Assembly: GCF_004025585.1 (NCBI RefSeq)
Contig: NZ_QTZO01000018.1
Location: 1 to 51,179 of the forward strand
DNA: 51,179 nucleotides
Origin: Pseudodesulfovibrio sp. S3
GTDB lineage: Bacteria > Desulfobacterota > Desulfovibrionia > Desulfovibrionales > Desulfovibrionaceae
Direction: 5' to 3'
Shown here: positions 1-7,903 of the stretch, one piece after another
Position numbering within the stretch: the stretch's first letter is position 1
Layout of the letters: the number at the start of each line of letters is the position of its first letter
Notes under the pieces: generated by a model
The model's input: only the letters and a program-made list of their open reading frames with translations
What the model was told of the DNA's origin: nothing
Database searches by the model: none
Translations under genes and position numbers: made by a program

Positions 1-79
1 TTTTTTTGATGTGATCGGGCGCGCCCAGGAACATACACAGTGTATATCGTCGGCAGCGTCAGATGGGTATAAAAGAAAG
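1..79 (+). other. Illumina Nextera/P5 adapter remnant (assembly artefact)
   Basis: Bases 47-60 (TCGTCGGCAGCGTC) match the Nextera Read-1 adapter start 14 of 14. Bases 61-79 match the following mosaic-end sequence at 16 of 19. Bases 9-38 resemble a corrupted P5 flow-cell sequence ending in ACAC, and 39-46 sit where an 8-base i5 index would be. The match comes from memory of the adapter sequence, and the order of the parts (P5, index, adapter, mosaic end) is exactly that of a library molecule. This stretch is very probably not genomic. Confidence 0.9.
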
Positions 80-126
80 ATTCAGGTTCATTACTGCTTA
101 ATCCCAAAAAAAACACCAAAACCTCA

Positions 127-212
127 CCCCCGCCGTAGGCGCGACAAAAAGTTTTGAAGGGGAGTCCAGAGGGGAAACTTTTTCAAAAGTTTCCCCTCTG
201 GCCGCCGGAGGC
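127..212 (-). repeat. Dispersed hairpin repeat, family 1, copy a (purN 3' end)
   Basis: Read on the minus strand the copy begins GCCTCCGGCGGCC. It continues with a long hairpin (arms AGAGGGGAAACTTTT and AAAAGTTTCCCCTCT, + coordinates 165-199), then GGACTCCCCTTCAAAAC and a short T run. It starts 3 nt after the purN stop codon and probably acts as its terminator. Other copies are at 3441, 3638, 33037, 33231 and 44262. Bases 80-126 show nothing recognisable. Confidence 0.75.
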
Positions 213-215
213 CTC

Positions 216-920
216 TTAAAAGCCTTCTTCCAAGGGCGGCCAGACAAGGGCCTGGGTCTCGGGGTCAATGTCGGCCACGGGTTGCAGGGCCGATCTTCTG
301 GCGGCGGGCTTGAGCCGCACGAACCGGCCGTCGACCTCCAGCCGTTCCTCGGCCAGCCATTGCAGGGCCTGAGGAAAAATGCGATGTTCCAGTTGCAGGA
401 TGCGCGCCCCGAGCTTGTCGCCTCCCTCGCCCGGTTCGCAGGGCACGGCGGCCTGGATGATGACCGGCCCGTTATCCATCTTTTCGTTCACGAAATGCAC
501 GGTGCAGCCGGAAATTTTCACGCCGTAGTCGGCGGCGTCGCCCTGGCCGTGCACACCGGGAAAACTGGGCAGCAGGGCCGGATGGACATTGATGACCCTG
601 CCCTCGAAGGGTTTCAGGAACACCGGGGTGACGATGCGCATGAACCCGGCCATGACCACTGCGCCGCGTTCACCCACGCCGCTCGTGGTGATAGTCTGGA
701 CCAGGGCCTCGTCAAAGGCTTCGCGAGAATCGAATTCAGTATGCAGCAGCACCTGGGTCGGGATGTTGTGATTCCTGGCCCGGACCAGGCCATAGGCGTC
801 TTCCCTGTTGGAAACGACGACCTTGATTTCGACATCAAGTACACCCGCTTCAATACGGTCGATGATGGATTGCAGATTGGACCCGCTCCCTGACACGAGA
901 ACGGCTATGGGCAATGGCAT
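216..920 (-). CDS. purN: Phosphoribosylglycinamide formyltransferase
   Basis: This is the 10-formyl-THF-dependent GAR transformylase, third step of de novo purine synthesis, acting in the cytoplasm. The 234-residue product has the N-terminal phosphate-binding loop SGSGSNLQ (residues 10-17). It also has the catalytic block INVHPALLPSFPG with Asn111 and His113, and the conserved Asp149 in MDNGPV. The reading frame extends further upstream, but the ATG at 920 has a strong AAAGGGAG site just ahead, and the family signature begins a few residues in. The length is slightly above E. coli PurN (about 212) because of a C-terminal tail. A dispersed hairpin follows 3 nt after the stop. It stands alone, divergent from the binding-protein gene at 1125. 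Confidence 0.95.
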   Translation of the reverse strand: MPLPIAVLVSGSGSNLQSIIDRIEAGVLDVEIKVVVSNREDAYGLVRARNHNIPTQVLLHTEFDSREAFDEALVQTITTSGVGERGAVVMAGFMRIVTPVFLKPFEGRVINVHPALLPSFPGVHGQGDAADYGVKISGCTVHFVNEKMDNGPVIIQAAVPCEPGEGGDKLGARILQLEHRIFPQALQWLAEERLEVDGRFVRLKPAARRSALQPVADIDPETQALVWPPLEEGF

Positions 921-1124
921 GGATGCTCCCTTTCGATGAATGAAAACTGCGGGGGACTGACCCCGCTTCCGAACTTGGCCCAATCCGCGTCCTTTTTCAA
1001 GAGCGGATTTCCCTGGGGCAGAATTGTCACCCTGAATCCATCCCGTCAATGGATTGCTTCTTTTGCGTGCATGGGTCATAGACGTGAATAGACAGGGCAA
1101 GGGACCAACAAGTAGTCATATGCT

Positions 1125-1856
1125 ATGCGCATTTTATTAATCATATTCATGCTGCTGAGCCAGCTCCCGGCTTCGGCAGCCGGCCTTCGCGTGATCAGCG
1201 AATCCAATCCTCCCTTCAATTATGAAAACCTGGGGCAGCCCACAGGTATCTCCACCGACATATTTCTGCTCATGGCAGACCGGGCGGGATTGAACCTCTC
1301 CCGCCAGGACATCAGCATCTGGCCGTGGGCTCGTGGGTACCAGGAAATACAGAAAAAATCCGACGTCATCCTGTTTTCCATGGCCAAGACCGAAGCTCGA
1401 AAGGATCTGTTCCAATGGATCGGACCGATAATGCCCCTCTACGGAAGCCTGATCGCGCTCAAGAAAAGGAACATAAGAATCTCCGACCCCATCAAGGAGG
1501 CGAGCTTGTACCGGTTCGGAACCATCCGGGCCAGCGCTTCGGAACAGTATCTGATCAGAAACGGCATGGATATCAAATATATCTATCCCGTGCACGACCT
1601 GAAGCTGAACGCCAAGAAACTCCATGAAAACCGGATTGACGTCATGGTGGCAAACGAATCCGCCGCCTTTTTCACCATGAAGCAGATGGGCTATGACCCC
1701 GCCGACGTTGAGGTCGTACTCAGACTGTTTTCCTCGTTACTGTACTTCGCGGCCAGCCTGGACATGGACCCGGCCATCGTGCAACGGCTGCAGACAGCCC
1801 TGGACCAGCTCAAGGCAGACGGCACCGTGGATCGCATTATCAGCGATTACCGCTAG
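1125..1856 (+). CDS. Orphan family-3 ABC solute-binding protein (periplasmic)
   Basis: The 243-residue product starts with a clear signal peptide (hydrophobic residues 3-15, cleavage near ASAAG at about residue 19). It then has the SBP_bac_3 layout: an SNPPFNYEN-type beginning, a GISTDIF segment and a C-terminal DGTVDRIISDYR. This family binds amino acids or other small polar solutes in the periplasm. No permease or ATPase gene is adjacent, so it may serve a distant transporter or act as a sensor. The ligand cannot be read from sequence. The ribosome-binding site ahead of the chosen ATG is weak. A perfect 17-bp terminator follows, shared with convergent cobA-hemD. Confidence 0.8.
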   Translation: MRILLIIFMLLSQLPASAAGLRVISESNPPFNYENLGQPTGISTDIFLLMADRAGLNLSRQDISIWPWARGYQEIQKKSDVILFSMAKTEARKDLFQWIGPIMPLYGSLIALKKRNIRISDPIKEASLYRFGTIRASASEQYLIRNGMDIKYIYPVHDLKLNAKKLHENRIDVMVANESAAFFTMKQMGYDPADVEVVLRLFSSLLYFAASLDMDPAIVQRLQTALDQLKADGTVDRIISDYR

Positions 1857-1871
1857 ACACAAATTCGGCCA

Positions 1872-1910
1872 CGGAAAAGGGCTTCACCAAATAGGTGAAG
1901 CCCTTTTCCG
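1872..1910. terminator. Bidirectional intrinsic terminator
   Basis: A perfect 17-bp inverted repeat (1872-1888 and 1894-1910) encloses a 5-nt loop, with A/T-rich stem ends on both sides. It lies between convergent stops at 1856 and 1925 and can serve both transcripts. Confidence 0.9.
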
Positions 1911-1924
1911 TCATATCGATCGAT

Positions 1925-3433
1925 TTATTCGGCATCCTTGACCAGCGCGGCCACCAGTCCGGGGATGGTGTAGTCCTCCGGCTCGATATCCGGGGTGAAG
2001 CCGAACCGCTTCACGGTCTCGGTGGTCACCGGGCCGATGGAGGCTATCTTCATGTCCGGGTACTTCCTGAAGACCTCGGGGTCCACCAGCTCGAAAAAGT
2101 TCTCCACCGTGCTGGAGGAGGTGAAGGTCACGTACTGGATGTCGCCGTTGTCCAGGCCGGCCACGATCTCGTCGCCGCTTGCCTGGACCAGCTTGGTCTC
2201 GTAGACAGGCAGAACCGTGACGTTGCAGCCCGCTTCCTTGAGTTCCTTGGGCAGCACCTCGCGGGCTACCTTGGCGCGGGGGATGAGCACGTCCGAACCG
2301 GCAATGCCGAGCTTGAGCAATCCCTCGACCACGTGTTCGGCCACATATTTCTCGGGAATGAAGTCCGGCTCGATGCCGCGGGCGCGGAGTTCGTCCGCCG
2401 TGGCCGGGCCGATGGCCGCGATCTGCATGCCGCCGAAGATGCGCGCATCCAGCCCGATCAGCCGAAGCTGTTCCCAGAAGAATTTGACGCCGTTGACCGA
2501 GGTGAACACCACCCACTGATATCGGGCCAGTTGCAGGATGGCGGTCTCGACCTCGCTGTAATCGCTCAGAGGCTCCACGGCGATGGTCGGGAATTCGTGA
2601 ATGCATGCACCATGGCCGCGCAGAATATCCACCAGCCCCGAAGCCTGTTCCCGAGCGCGGGTCACGACCACGCCCTGGCCGAGCATGGGCTTCTTTTCGA
2701 ACCAGGCAAGCTTGTCGTGCAGAGAACAGACGCCGCCCACGATGATGATGGAAGGGGCCTTCCAATCACGCTGCTTTGCCTCTTCGGCTACCTTGTCGAG
2801 GGTGGAAACGAACGAGGTCTGGTTGCAGCGCGTACCCCAGCGAACCAATGCCACAGGGGTGTCGGCAGCCCGACCGTTGTCCATGAGATTCTTGGCTATC
2901 ATGGGCAGGTTGCCCACGCCCATGTAAAAGACCAGGGTAGAGTTGGACTGGCCGTAGACCGCCCAATTATTCCCGGATTCGCCCTTGGTCGGATCTTCGT
3001 GGCCGGTGATGAAACAGACCGAAGTGGTGTGATCGCGATGCGTCACCGGGATGCCCGCATAGGCAGCCGCTGCCACGCCCGCCGTGATGCCCGGCACGAC
3101 CTCGAATTCGATGCCCGCCTCGACCAGTTCTTCGCCCTCTTCGCCGCCGCGGCCGAAGACGTACGGGTCACCGCCCTTGAGACGGCAGACCATCAGGCCG
3201 GATCTGGCTTTCTCCACGATCAGGTCATTGATCTTGTCCTGGGGCAGGGTGTGGTCCCCGCCCTTCTTGCCCACGTACAGAATCTCGCATTCCGGCTTGC
3301 ACCACTTCAGGAAGTCCGCATTGGCCAGATAGTCGTAGATCATGATGTCGCAGGTCTCGATGACCTCTTTCGCACGCAGGGTCAACATTCCCGGATCGCC
3401 CGGTCCAGCACCAACCAAAAATACATTTGCCAT
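1925..3433 (-). CDS. cobA-hemD: Uroporphyrinogen-III C-methyltransferase / uroporphyrinogen-III synthase fusion
   Basis: The protein has 502 residues. Residues about 1-250 are the SAM-dependent methyltransferase, with VGAGPGDPGMLTLRA at the N terminus and the GDPYVFGRGGEE motif. Residues about 255-502 are the HemD synthase. It would convert hydroxymethylbilane to uroporphyrinogen III and on to precorrin-2, the branch point to cobalamin, sirohaem and, in sulfate reducers, the alternative haem route. This fits cobB later in the window and the large sirohaem demand of dissimilatory sulfite reductase (family knowledge). The start at 3433 gives MANVFLVGAG. Its Shine-Dalgarno GGAGG lies inside the dispersed repeat copy at 3441. 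Confidence 0.95.
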   Translation of the reverse strand: MANVFLVGAGPGDPGMLTLRAKEVIETCDIMIYDYLANADFLKWCKPECEILYVGKKGGDHTLPQDKINDLIVEKARSGLMVCRLKGGDPYVFGRGGEEGEELVEAGIEFEVVPGITAGVAAAAYAGIPVTHRDHTTSVCFITGHEDPTKGESGNNWAVYGQSNSTLVFYMGVGNLPMIAKNLMDNGRAADTPVALVRWGTRCNQTSFVSTLDKVAEEAKQRDWKAPSIIIVGGVCSLHDKLAWFEKKPMLGQGVVVTRAREQASGLVDILRGHGACIHEFPTIAVEPLSDYSEVETAILQLARYQWVVFTSVNGVKFFWEQLRLIGLDARIFGGMQIAAIGPATADELRARGIEPDFIPEKYVAEHVVEGLLKLGIAGSDVLIPRAKVAREVLPKELKEAGCNVTVLPVYETKLVQASGDEIVAGLDNGDIQYVTFTSSSTVENFFELVDPEVFRKYPDMKIASIGPVTTETVKRFGFTPDIEPEDYTIPGLVAALVKDAE

Positions 3434-3440
3434 ATCGTTT

Positions 3441-3505
3441 GCCTCCGGCGGCCAGGAAACCTTTTGAAAGAGGTTCCCTGGACCCTCCAAAACTTTGTAT
3501 CACGG
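3441..3505 (+). repeat. Dispersed hairpin repeat, family 1, copy b (cobA-hemD leader)
   Basis: The + strand reads GCCTCCGGCGGCC, then an AGGAAACC/GGTTCCCT hairpin, then GGACCCTCCAAAACTTTGT. On the minus strand, the sense of cobA-hemD, the element ends GCCGCCGGAGGC 7 nt before the ATG and so supplies the Shine-Dalgarno. The hairpin sits immediately upstream of that site. Confidence 0.75.
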
Positions 3506-3637
3506 CGCTGGGAGACTGTACGAACTCGGACATTCCCGGATGCGCCATTTGGGGCCTTTCATCTGTGGCGCGCCCTTCGCGGACCACGTTTCTACGCCGC
3601 CGTCATCTACTTTTGCTTCCCTTTGCACTCCCTGACG

Positions 3638-3704
3638 GCGTAGCTCCAAAAAATTGCAAAAGGGGGTCCGGGGGAAAACCTTTGAAAAAAATTTCCTCCG
3701 GATT
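3638..3704 (-). repeat. Dispersed hairpin repeat, family 1, copy c (valS 3' end)
   Basis: A more diverged copy in the opposite orientation to copy b, with GGGGGTCCGGGGGAAAACC on + and the TTTGAAAAAAATTTCCTCC arm. It ends about 12 nt from the valS stop. Between copies b and c (3506-3637) there is a short inverted pair, CTACGCCGCCGTCA with TGACGGCGTAG, and no plausible gene. Confidence 0.6.
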
Positions 3705-3715
3705 ACTTACAAAAC

Positions 3716-6382
3716 CTATCCCATGACCGACTCAAGGCGGGCCTTGAGCTGGGTCAGTTTGTTTTTTTCTTCTTCCATCTCGGCGAGTTTTTTCTTCTCG
3801 CCTTCAACCACCTCGGCGGGGGCGTTGCTCACAAAGCCGGGGTTCTTGAGCTTACCGGCCACGCCCTTCATGGTCTTGTCGAGCTTGACCATGTTCTTGT
3901 CCAGACGGACGAGTTCGGATTCAAAGTCCACCACGCCTTCGAGCGGCACGGACAATTCGTTGCCCTGGACCACGGCCACGCCGGAAGCCTTGGGCCCCTT
4001 CACGTCCGGGCCGATGGTCACGGTATGGATTCGGGCCAGGGACCGGATCAAACCGATGTTGCCTTCAAGGACTGCCTTGTCCTCGTCGCTGACGGTCTTG
4101 ATGAGCAGGTCGAGCTTCTTGGCCGGTTCGATAAGCAGTTCGGTGCGGATGTTTCGGGTACCGGAGACCACGCCCATGAACAATTCCATCTCCTTGACCA
4201 CGTTCGGATTCAGACAGTCCTTGCGCATGGCCGGAAACGGCAGGGTGGCGATATCCTCGGAACGGTCGTCGTTCGCAGGTCTGGGCAGTACGCTCCAGAT
4301 TTCCTGGGTGATGAACGGGGTCACCGGATGAAGCAGAACCATGGTCTCGGACAGGACGGTCCAGAGAACCTTCTGGGTGGCTGCCTTGACGGTCTCGTCC
4401 TCGCCGTAGAGGGCGGGCTTGATCATCTCCAGGTACCAGTCGCAGAATTCCGACCATATGAACTTGTAGAGTATCTGGGCGATCTCGTTGAACCGATAGG
4501 TCCCGGTGGCCTCGACAATGGCCGCCTTTACCTCTTCAAGGCGATGCAGAATCCAGCGGTTGGCCAGGCCATCCGCCTGATCGAGTTCCACTGCCGGGAT
4601 TTCATCCGGCAGGTTCATCATGGCGAACCGGGTGGCGTTCCATATCTTGTTCATGAAATGCTTGTAGCCCTCGATGCGCTGCTCCGAAAGCTTGATGTCA
4701 CGACCCATGGCCGCAAAGCTGGTCAGGGTGAAACGCAGGGCATCGGCCCCGTATTTGCCGATCATGTCCAGCGGGTCAATGACGTTGCCCGTGGACTTGG
4801 ACATCTTCTTGCCCATCTCGTCACGGACCAGGGCGTGGATGTAGACGTGCTTGAACGGCACTTCATTCTTGAACTGAAGACCCATCATCATCATACGGGC
4901 CACCCAGAAGAACAGGATGTCGAACCCGGTCACCAGACAGGATGTGGGGTAGTACCGGGCCAGCTCCTTGGTGTCGTCGGGCCAGCCGAGCGTGGAGAAC
5001 GGCCACAGGGCGGAAGAAAACCAGGTGTCGAGCACGTCCTCGTCCTGGACCAGATTGCCGCTGCCGCATTTGGGACAGGCGGTCGGGTCTTCCATGGGCA
5101 CGATCAGTTCGCCGCACTCCTCGCAGGTCCAAGCCGGGATGCGATGCCCCCACCAGATCTGCCGGGAGATGCACCAGTCGCGGATTTCGTCCAGCCAGGC
5201 GTAATAGGTCTTGGTCCAATGCTCCGGGAAAATCTGGGTCTCAGCGGGCACAGCGGCACGGGCCTTTTCAGCCAGCGGCTTCATGGACACGAACCACTGG
5301 GTGGAGACATGCGGCTCGATCACGGACTTGCAACGATAGCACACGCCCACGGAATGTTCATGGTCGGCGACTTCCACAACGCGGCCCTCGGCTTCGAGGT
5401 CGGTCATGACGGCCTTGCGCGCATCGGAAACGGACAGACCCTGATATTTCTCCGGGGCATTCTCGTTGACGAAGCCCTTCTCGTCGAGCACGGAGATGAC
5501 TTCGAGATCGTGCTTGCGGCCCAACTCCCAGTCGTTCATGTCGTGAGCGGGAGTGACCTTGAGGCAGCCGGTGCCGAACTCGATGTCCACGTAGGTGTCG
5601 CCGATGATGGGCAGTTCCTTGCCGACCAGCGGCAGGATGGCTGTCTTGCCGATCAGGTGATTGAAACGGTCGTCGTCCGGGTTCACGGCAATGGCCGTAT
5701 CGCCCAGCATGGTCTCGGGGCGGGTGGTGGCTATGATGAGATCACCGGAACCGTCGGTCAGGGAATACCTGATGTGATGCAGGTGGCCGGGCTTGTTCTC
5801 GTGTTCGACCTCGTCGTCGGCCAGGGCGGTATGGCAACGGTTGCACCAGTTGATGATGTAGTCGCCCTTGTAGATCAGCCCTTCCTCGAAAAGCTTGACA
5901 AAGACCTCGCGCACGGCCTTGGCGCGCTGCTCGTCAAAGGTGAAACACTCGCGGGTCCAGTCCACGGATGCGCCGATACGGCGGATCTGGCCCAGGATAT
6001 GGTCGCCCTTCTCCTTTTTCCACTCCCAGACGCGTTCGATGAACTTGTCGCGGCCCAGATCGTCGCGGGTCAACCCCTCTTCCTTGAGCTGACGCTCCAC
6101 CACGTTCTGGGTGGCGATGCCCGCATGGTCGGTGCCGGGCACCCACAGCACGTTCTTGCCCTGCTGACGATTGAAGCGGCACAGGATATCCTGAAGCGTC
6201 AGATTCAAGGCATGGCCCATATGCAGGACACCGGTGACGTTGGGCGGCGGGATGACGATGGAATAGGACTCACCCGGACCATCGGGGTCAGGGGTGAAAG
6301 TCTTGTCCGCTTCCCAACGGGTTTCCCATTTTTCTTCCACATCCCACGGTTCGTAGGCTTTGGCTAATTCTTTACGGGCCAT
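3716..6382 (-). CDS. valS: Valyl-tRNA synthetase
   Basis: An 888-residue class I aminoacyl-tRNA synthetase that charges tRNA-Val in the cytoplasm. The HIGH signature appears as HMGH at residues 54-57 inside PPPNVTGVLHMGHALN, and KMSKS is intact in GKKMSKSTGN. A CP1 editing domain precedes it and the C terminus carries the usual coiled-coil arm. There are Cys-rich zinc-type motifs (WTCEECGE, CPKCGSGN). The ATG at 6382 has GGAAGG about 8 nt upstream; the frame extends further upstream but without family sequence. It is divergent from the BPL-N gene. Confidence 0.97.
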   Translation of the reverse strand: MARKELAKAYEPWDVEEKWETRWEADKTFTPDPDGPGESYSIVIPPPNVTGVLHMGHALNLTLQDILCRFNRQQGKNVLWVPGTDHAGIATQNVVERQLKEEGLTRDDLGRDKFIERVWEWKKEKGDHILGQIRRIGASVDWTRECFTFDEQRAKAVREVFVKLFEEGLIYKGDYIINWCNRCHTALADDEVEHENKPGHLHHIRYSLTDGSGDLIIATTRPETMLGDTAIAVNPDDDRFNHLIGKTAILPLVGKELPIIGDTYVDIEFGTGCLKVTPAHDMNDWELGRKHDLEVISVLDEKGFVNENAPEKYQGLSVSDARKAVMTDLEAEGRVVEVADHEHSVGVCYRCKSVIEPHVSTQWFVSMKPLAEKARAAVPAETQIFPEHWTKTYYAWLDEIRDWCISRQIWWGHRIPAWTCEECGELIVPMEDPTACPKCGSGNLVQDEDVLDTWFSSALWPFSTLGWPDDTKELARYYPTSCLVTGFDILFFWVARMMMMGLQFKNEVPFKHVYIHALVRDEMGKKMSKSTGNVIDPLDMIGKYGADALRFTLTSFAAMGRDIKLSEQRIEGYKHFMNKIWNATRFAMMNLPDEIPAVELDQADGLANRWILHRLEEVKAAIVEATGTYRFNEIAQILYKFIWSEFCDWYLEMIKPALYGEDETVKAATQKVLWTVLSETMVLLHPVTPFITQEIWSVLPRPANDDRSEDIATLPFPAMRKDCLNPNVVKEMELFMGVVSGTRNIRTELLIEPAKKLDLLIKTVSDEDKAVLEGNIGLIRSLARIHTVTIGPDVKGPKASGVAVVQGNELSVPLEGVVDFESELVRLDKNMVKLDKTMKGVAGKLKNPGFVSNAPAEVVEGEKKKLAEMEEEKNKLTQLKARLESVMG

Positions 6383-6513
6383 TAAAATTCCTTCCTTTAT
6401 ACTGGCACACGCCGGGATATGTTCACCGACGGCCTGAAATATCGTATAGTTACGCTTGCGCAAGTGGTTGCGCCTTTGATAGCGTCGGGCTACCCTTGTC
6501 AAGAGAGCCGCAT

Positions 6514-7776
6514 ATGTCAAGCATACATATATACTGGGACGAATCGCATTTCTGGGGACTGCTGGTCACCCGCGCACTCACGGCGTGGGCCATTCCCCAC
6601 CGTCTGGTGCGCGGATCAGAAATAGCCGATGGCGTGCTCGCTGGCAAGTTCGGCGAAGCACCCAGGATGCTCATCGTTCCGGGAGGCCGGGCCAAGGGCA
6701 AGGCCGACAGGCTGGGCGTGCGCGGCATGGACGCCATCTGTGAATTCGTGCATGGCGGCGGCACCTACCTCGGATTCTGCGGCGGCACCGGACTGGCCCT
6801 GTCCGGCCCTTACGGACTGGGGCTCTCCCCCTGGACCCGCAAAGGGTACAAAAACCGGCTGCACCACTTCCTGTCGGGACACGTGGAGACCCGATTGAAT
6901 ACCGACGACGAACTGGTTCCGAGCGACATGTCCGAGGCCCTGCTCCCGGTATGGTGGCCGGGCCGGTTCGACCCGGTGGACGAGTCTGTCACGGTGCTTG
7001 CCCGGTACGGCAAACCCGGCCCGGACTTCTGGGTGGCGGACCTGAACCTGTCCACCCTGCCCAAGGGTACCATGACCGACTGGGAAAATCTTTACGGCAT
7101 CAACCTGAACCCAGATTTCATGGAAGGCTTGCCTGCGGTGACGGTCAATGATTTCGGCGCGGGCCAGGCCATATTGAGCTACGCCCACCTGGAGACGCCC
7201 GCATCCCCTCAGGCCAATCGCTGGCTGCTCCACCTCCTGGCCCGGAGCCTCGGAGACTCCGGGGAATCCATCAATGCCAAAGGACCGGTTCCGGCCTGGG
7301 ACGTGGCCGCCCGCCCGACGATCTGGGAAGACCCCACGCTCATGCAGGCGCGTCAGGCCATGGAACAGATCATCATCACCGGCACCAACCACTTTCTCCT
7401 GTTCTGGCGCAATCCATGGCTGTTGGGCTGGCGGCGGGGCATTCCCGGCGCAGGCATCAACACCCTGTATTCACTCATCTGCGAGTCCCTGGCCTGCAAA
7501 CCCGACAACGAAACCCTGGCTTTCTGGAACGACAAACGCGACCGTTTCAAGCTGCTCATGGACCTGCTGGTAAGCGGGCTGACCGGCTATCTGCTGGCCG
7601 AAAGACTGTCCATGACCGTGTTCCATTCCGATCCCGAAGCCGTGGCAGTAAAAGGCCTGCGCGAACAACGCCGCGCCCTGTTCGGATTGCCGCCCGAACC
7701 AGGCGGCATCTTTGTCGACCTCTCCAGTATGCTGGAAGAACTGTACTGGCGTCTTTCCTCAAGCACCACCACATAA
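6514..7776 (+). CDS. BPL-N (glutamine-amidotransferase-like) domain protein
   Basis: The 420-residue protein has an N-terminal class-I amidotransferase-like fold, of the type found at the N terminus of some biotin-protein ligases. The nucleophile-elbow-like GTYLGFCGGTGLALS is at about residues 85-100 and IVPGGRAKGKA precedes it. The C-terminal half (LARSLGD onward) is helical and not recognised. The presence of Cys in FCGG suggests a catalytic triad could exist, but no reaction is established for this family. The ATG at 6514 is preferred over the TTG at 6496 because AAGAGAG precedes it. The gene appears monocistronic. Confidence 0.7.
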   Translation: MSSIHIYWDESHFWGLLVTRALTAWAIPHRLVRGSEIADGVLAGKFGEAPRMLIVPGGRAKGKADRLGVRGMDAICEFVHGGGTYLGFCGGTGLALSGPYGLGLSPWTRKGYKNRLHHFLSGHVETRLNTDDELVPSDMSEALLPVWWPGRFDPVDESVTVLARYGKPGPDFWVADLNLSTLPKGTMTDWENLYGINLNPDFMEGLPAVTVNDFGAGQAILSYAHLETPASPQANRWLLHLLARSLGDSGESINAKGPVPAWDVAARPTIWEDPTLMQARQAMEQIIITGTNHFLLFWRNPWLLGWRRGIPGAGINTLYSLICESLACKPDNETLAFWNDKRDRFKLLMDLLVSGLTGYLLAERLSMTVFHSDPEAVAVKGLREQRRALFGLPPEPGGIFVDLSSMLEELYWRLSSSTTT

Positions 7777-7903
7777 CCTTTGATGAAAATTGTCTTTTCC
7801 CAATCTCATTGCCATTTCGCAAAGTCCTGTGTTAATTTCAAGCAAGTGTTTTGCTGAGCACTCCGGGCCACGGCAAGTTTCTTTTTTTTTTGCACGGTGA
7901 CCA

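Noticed and set aside
1-79. Promoter-like TATA elements near the window start
   Set aside because: These bases match a library adapter rather than genomic sequence.
1895-3643. 582-codon frame on + opposite cobA-hemD
   Set aside because: It is an antisense shadow of a clear conserved gene. The protein is His/Gly/Arg-rich with no domain and no ribosome-binding site.
4025-6367. 780-codon frame on + opposite valS
   Set aside because: Long antisense frame caused by high GC in the third codon position of valS; no recognisable domain.
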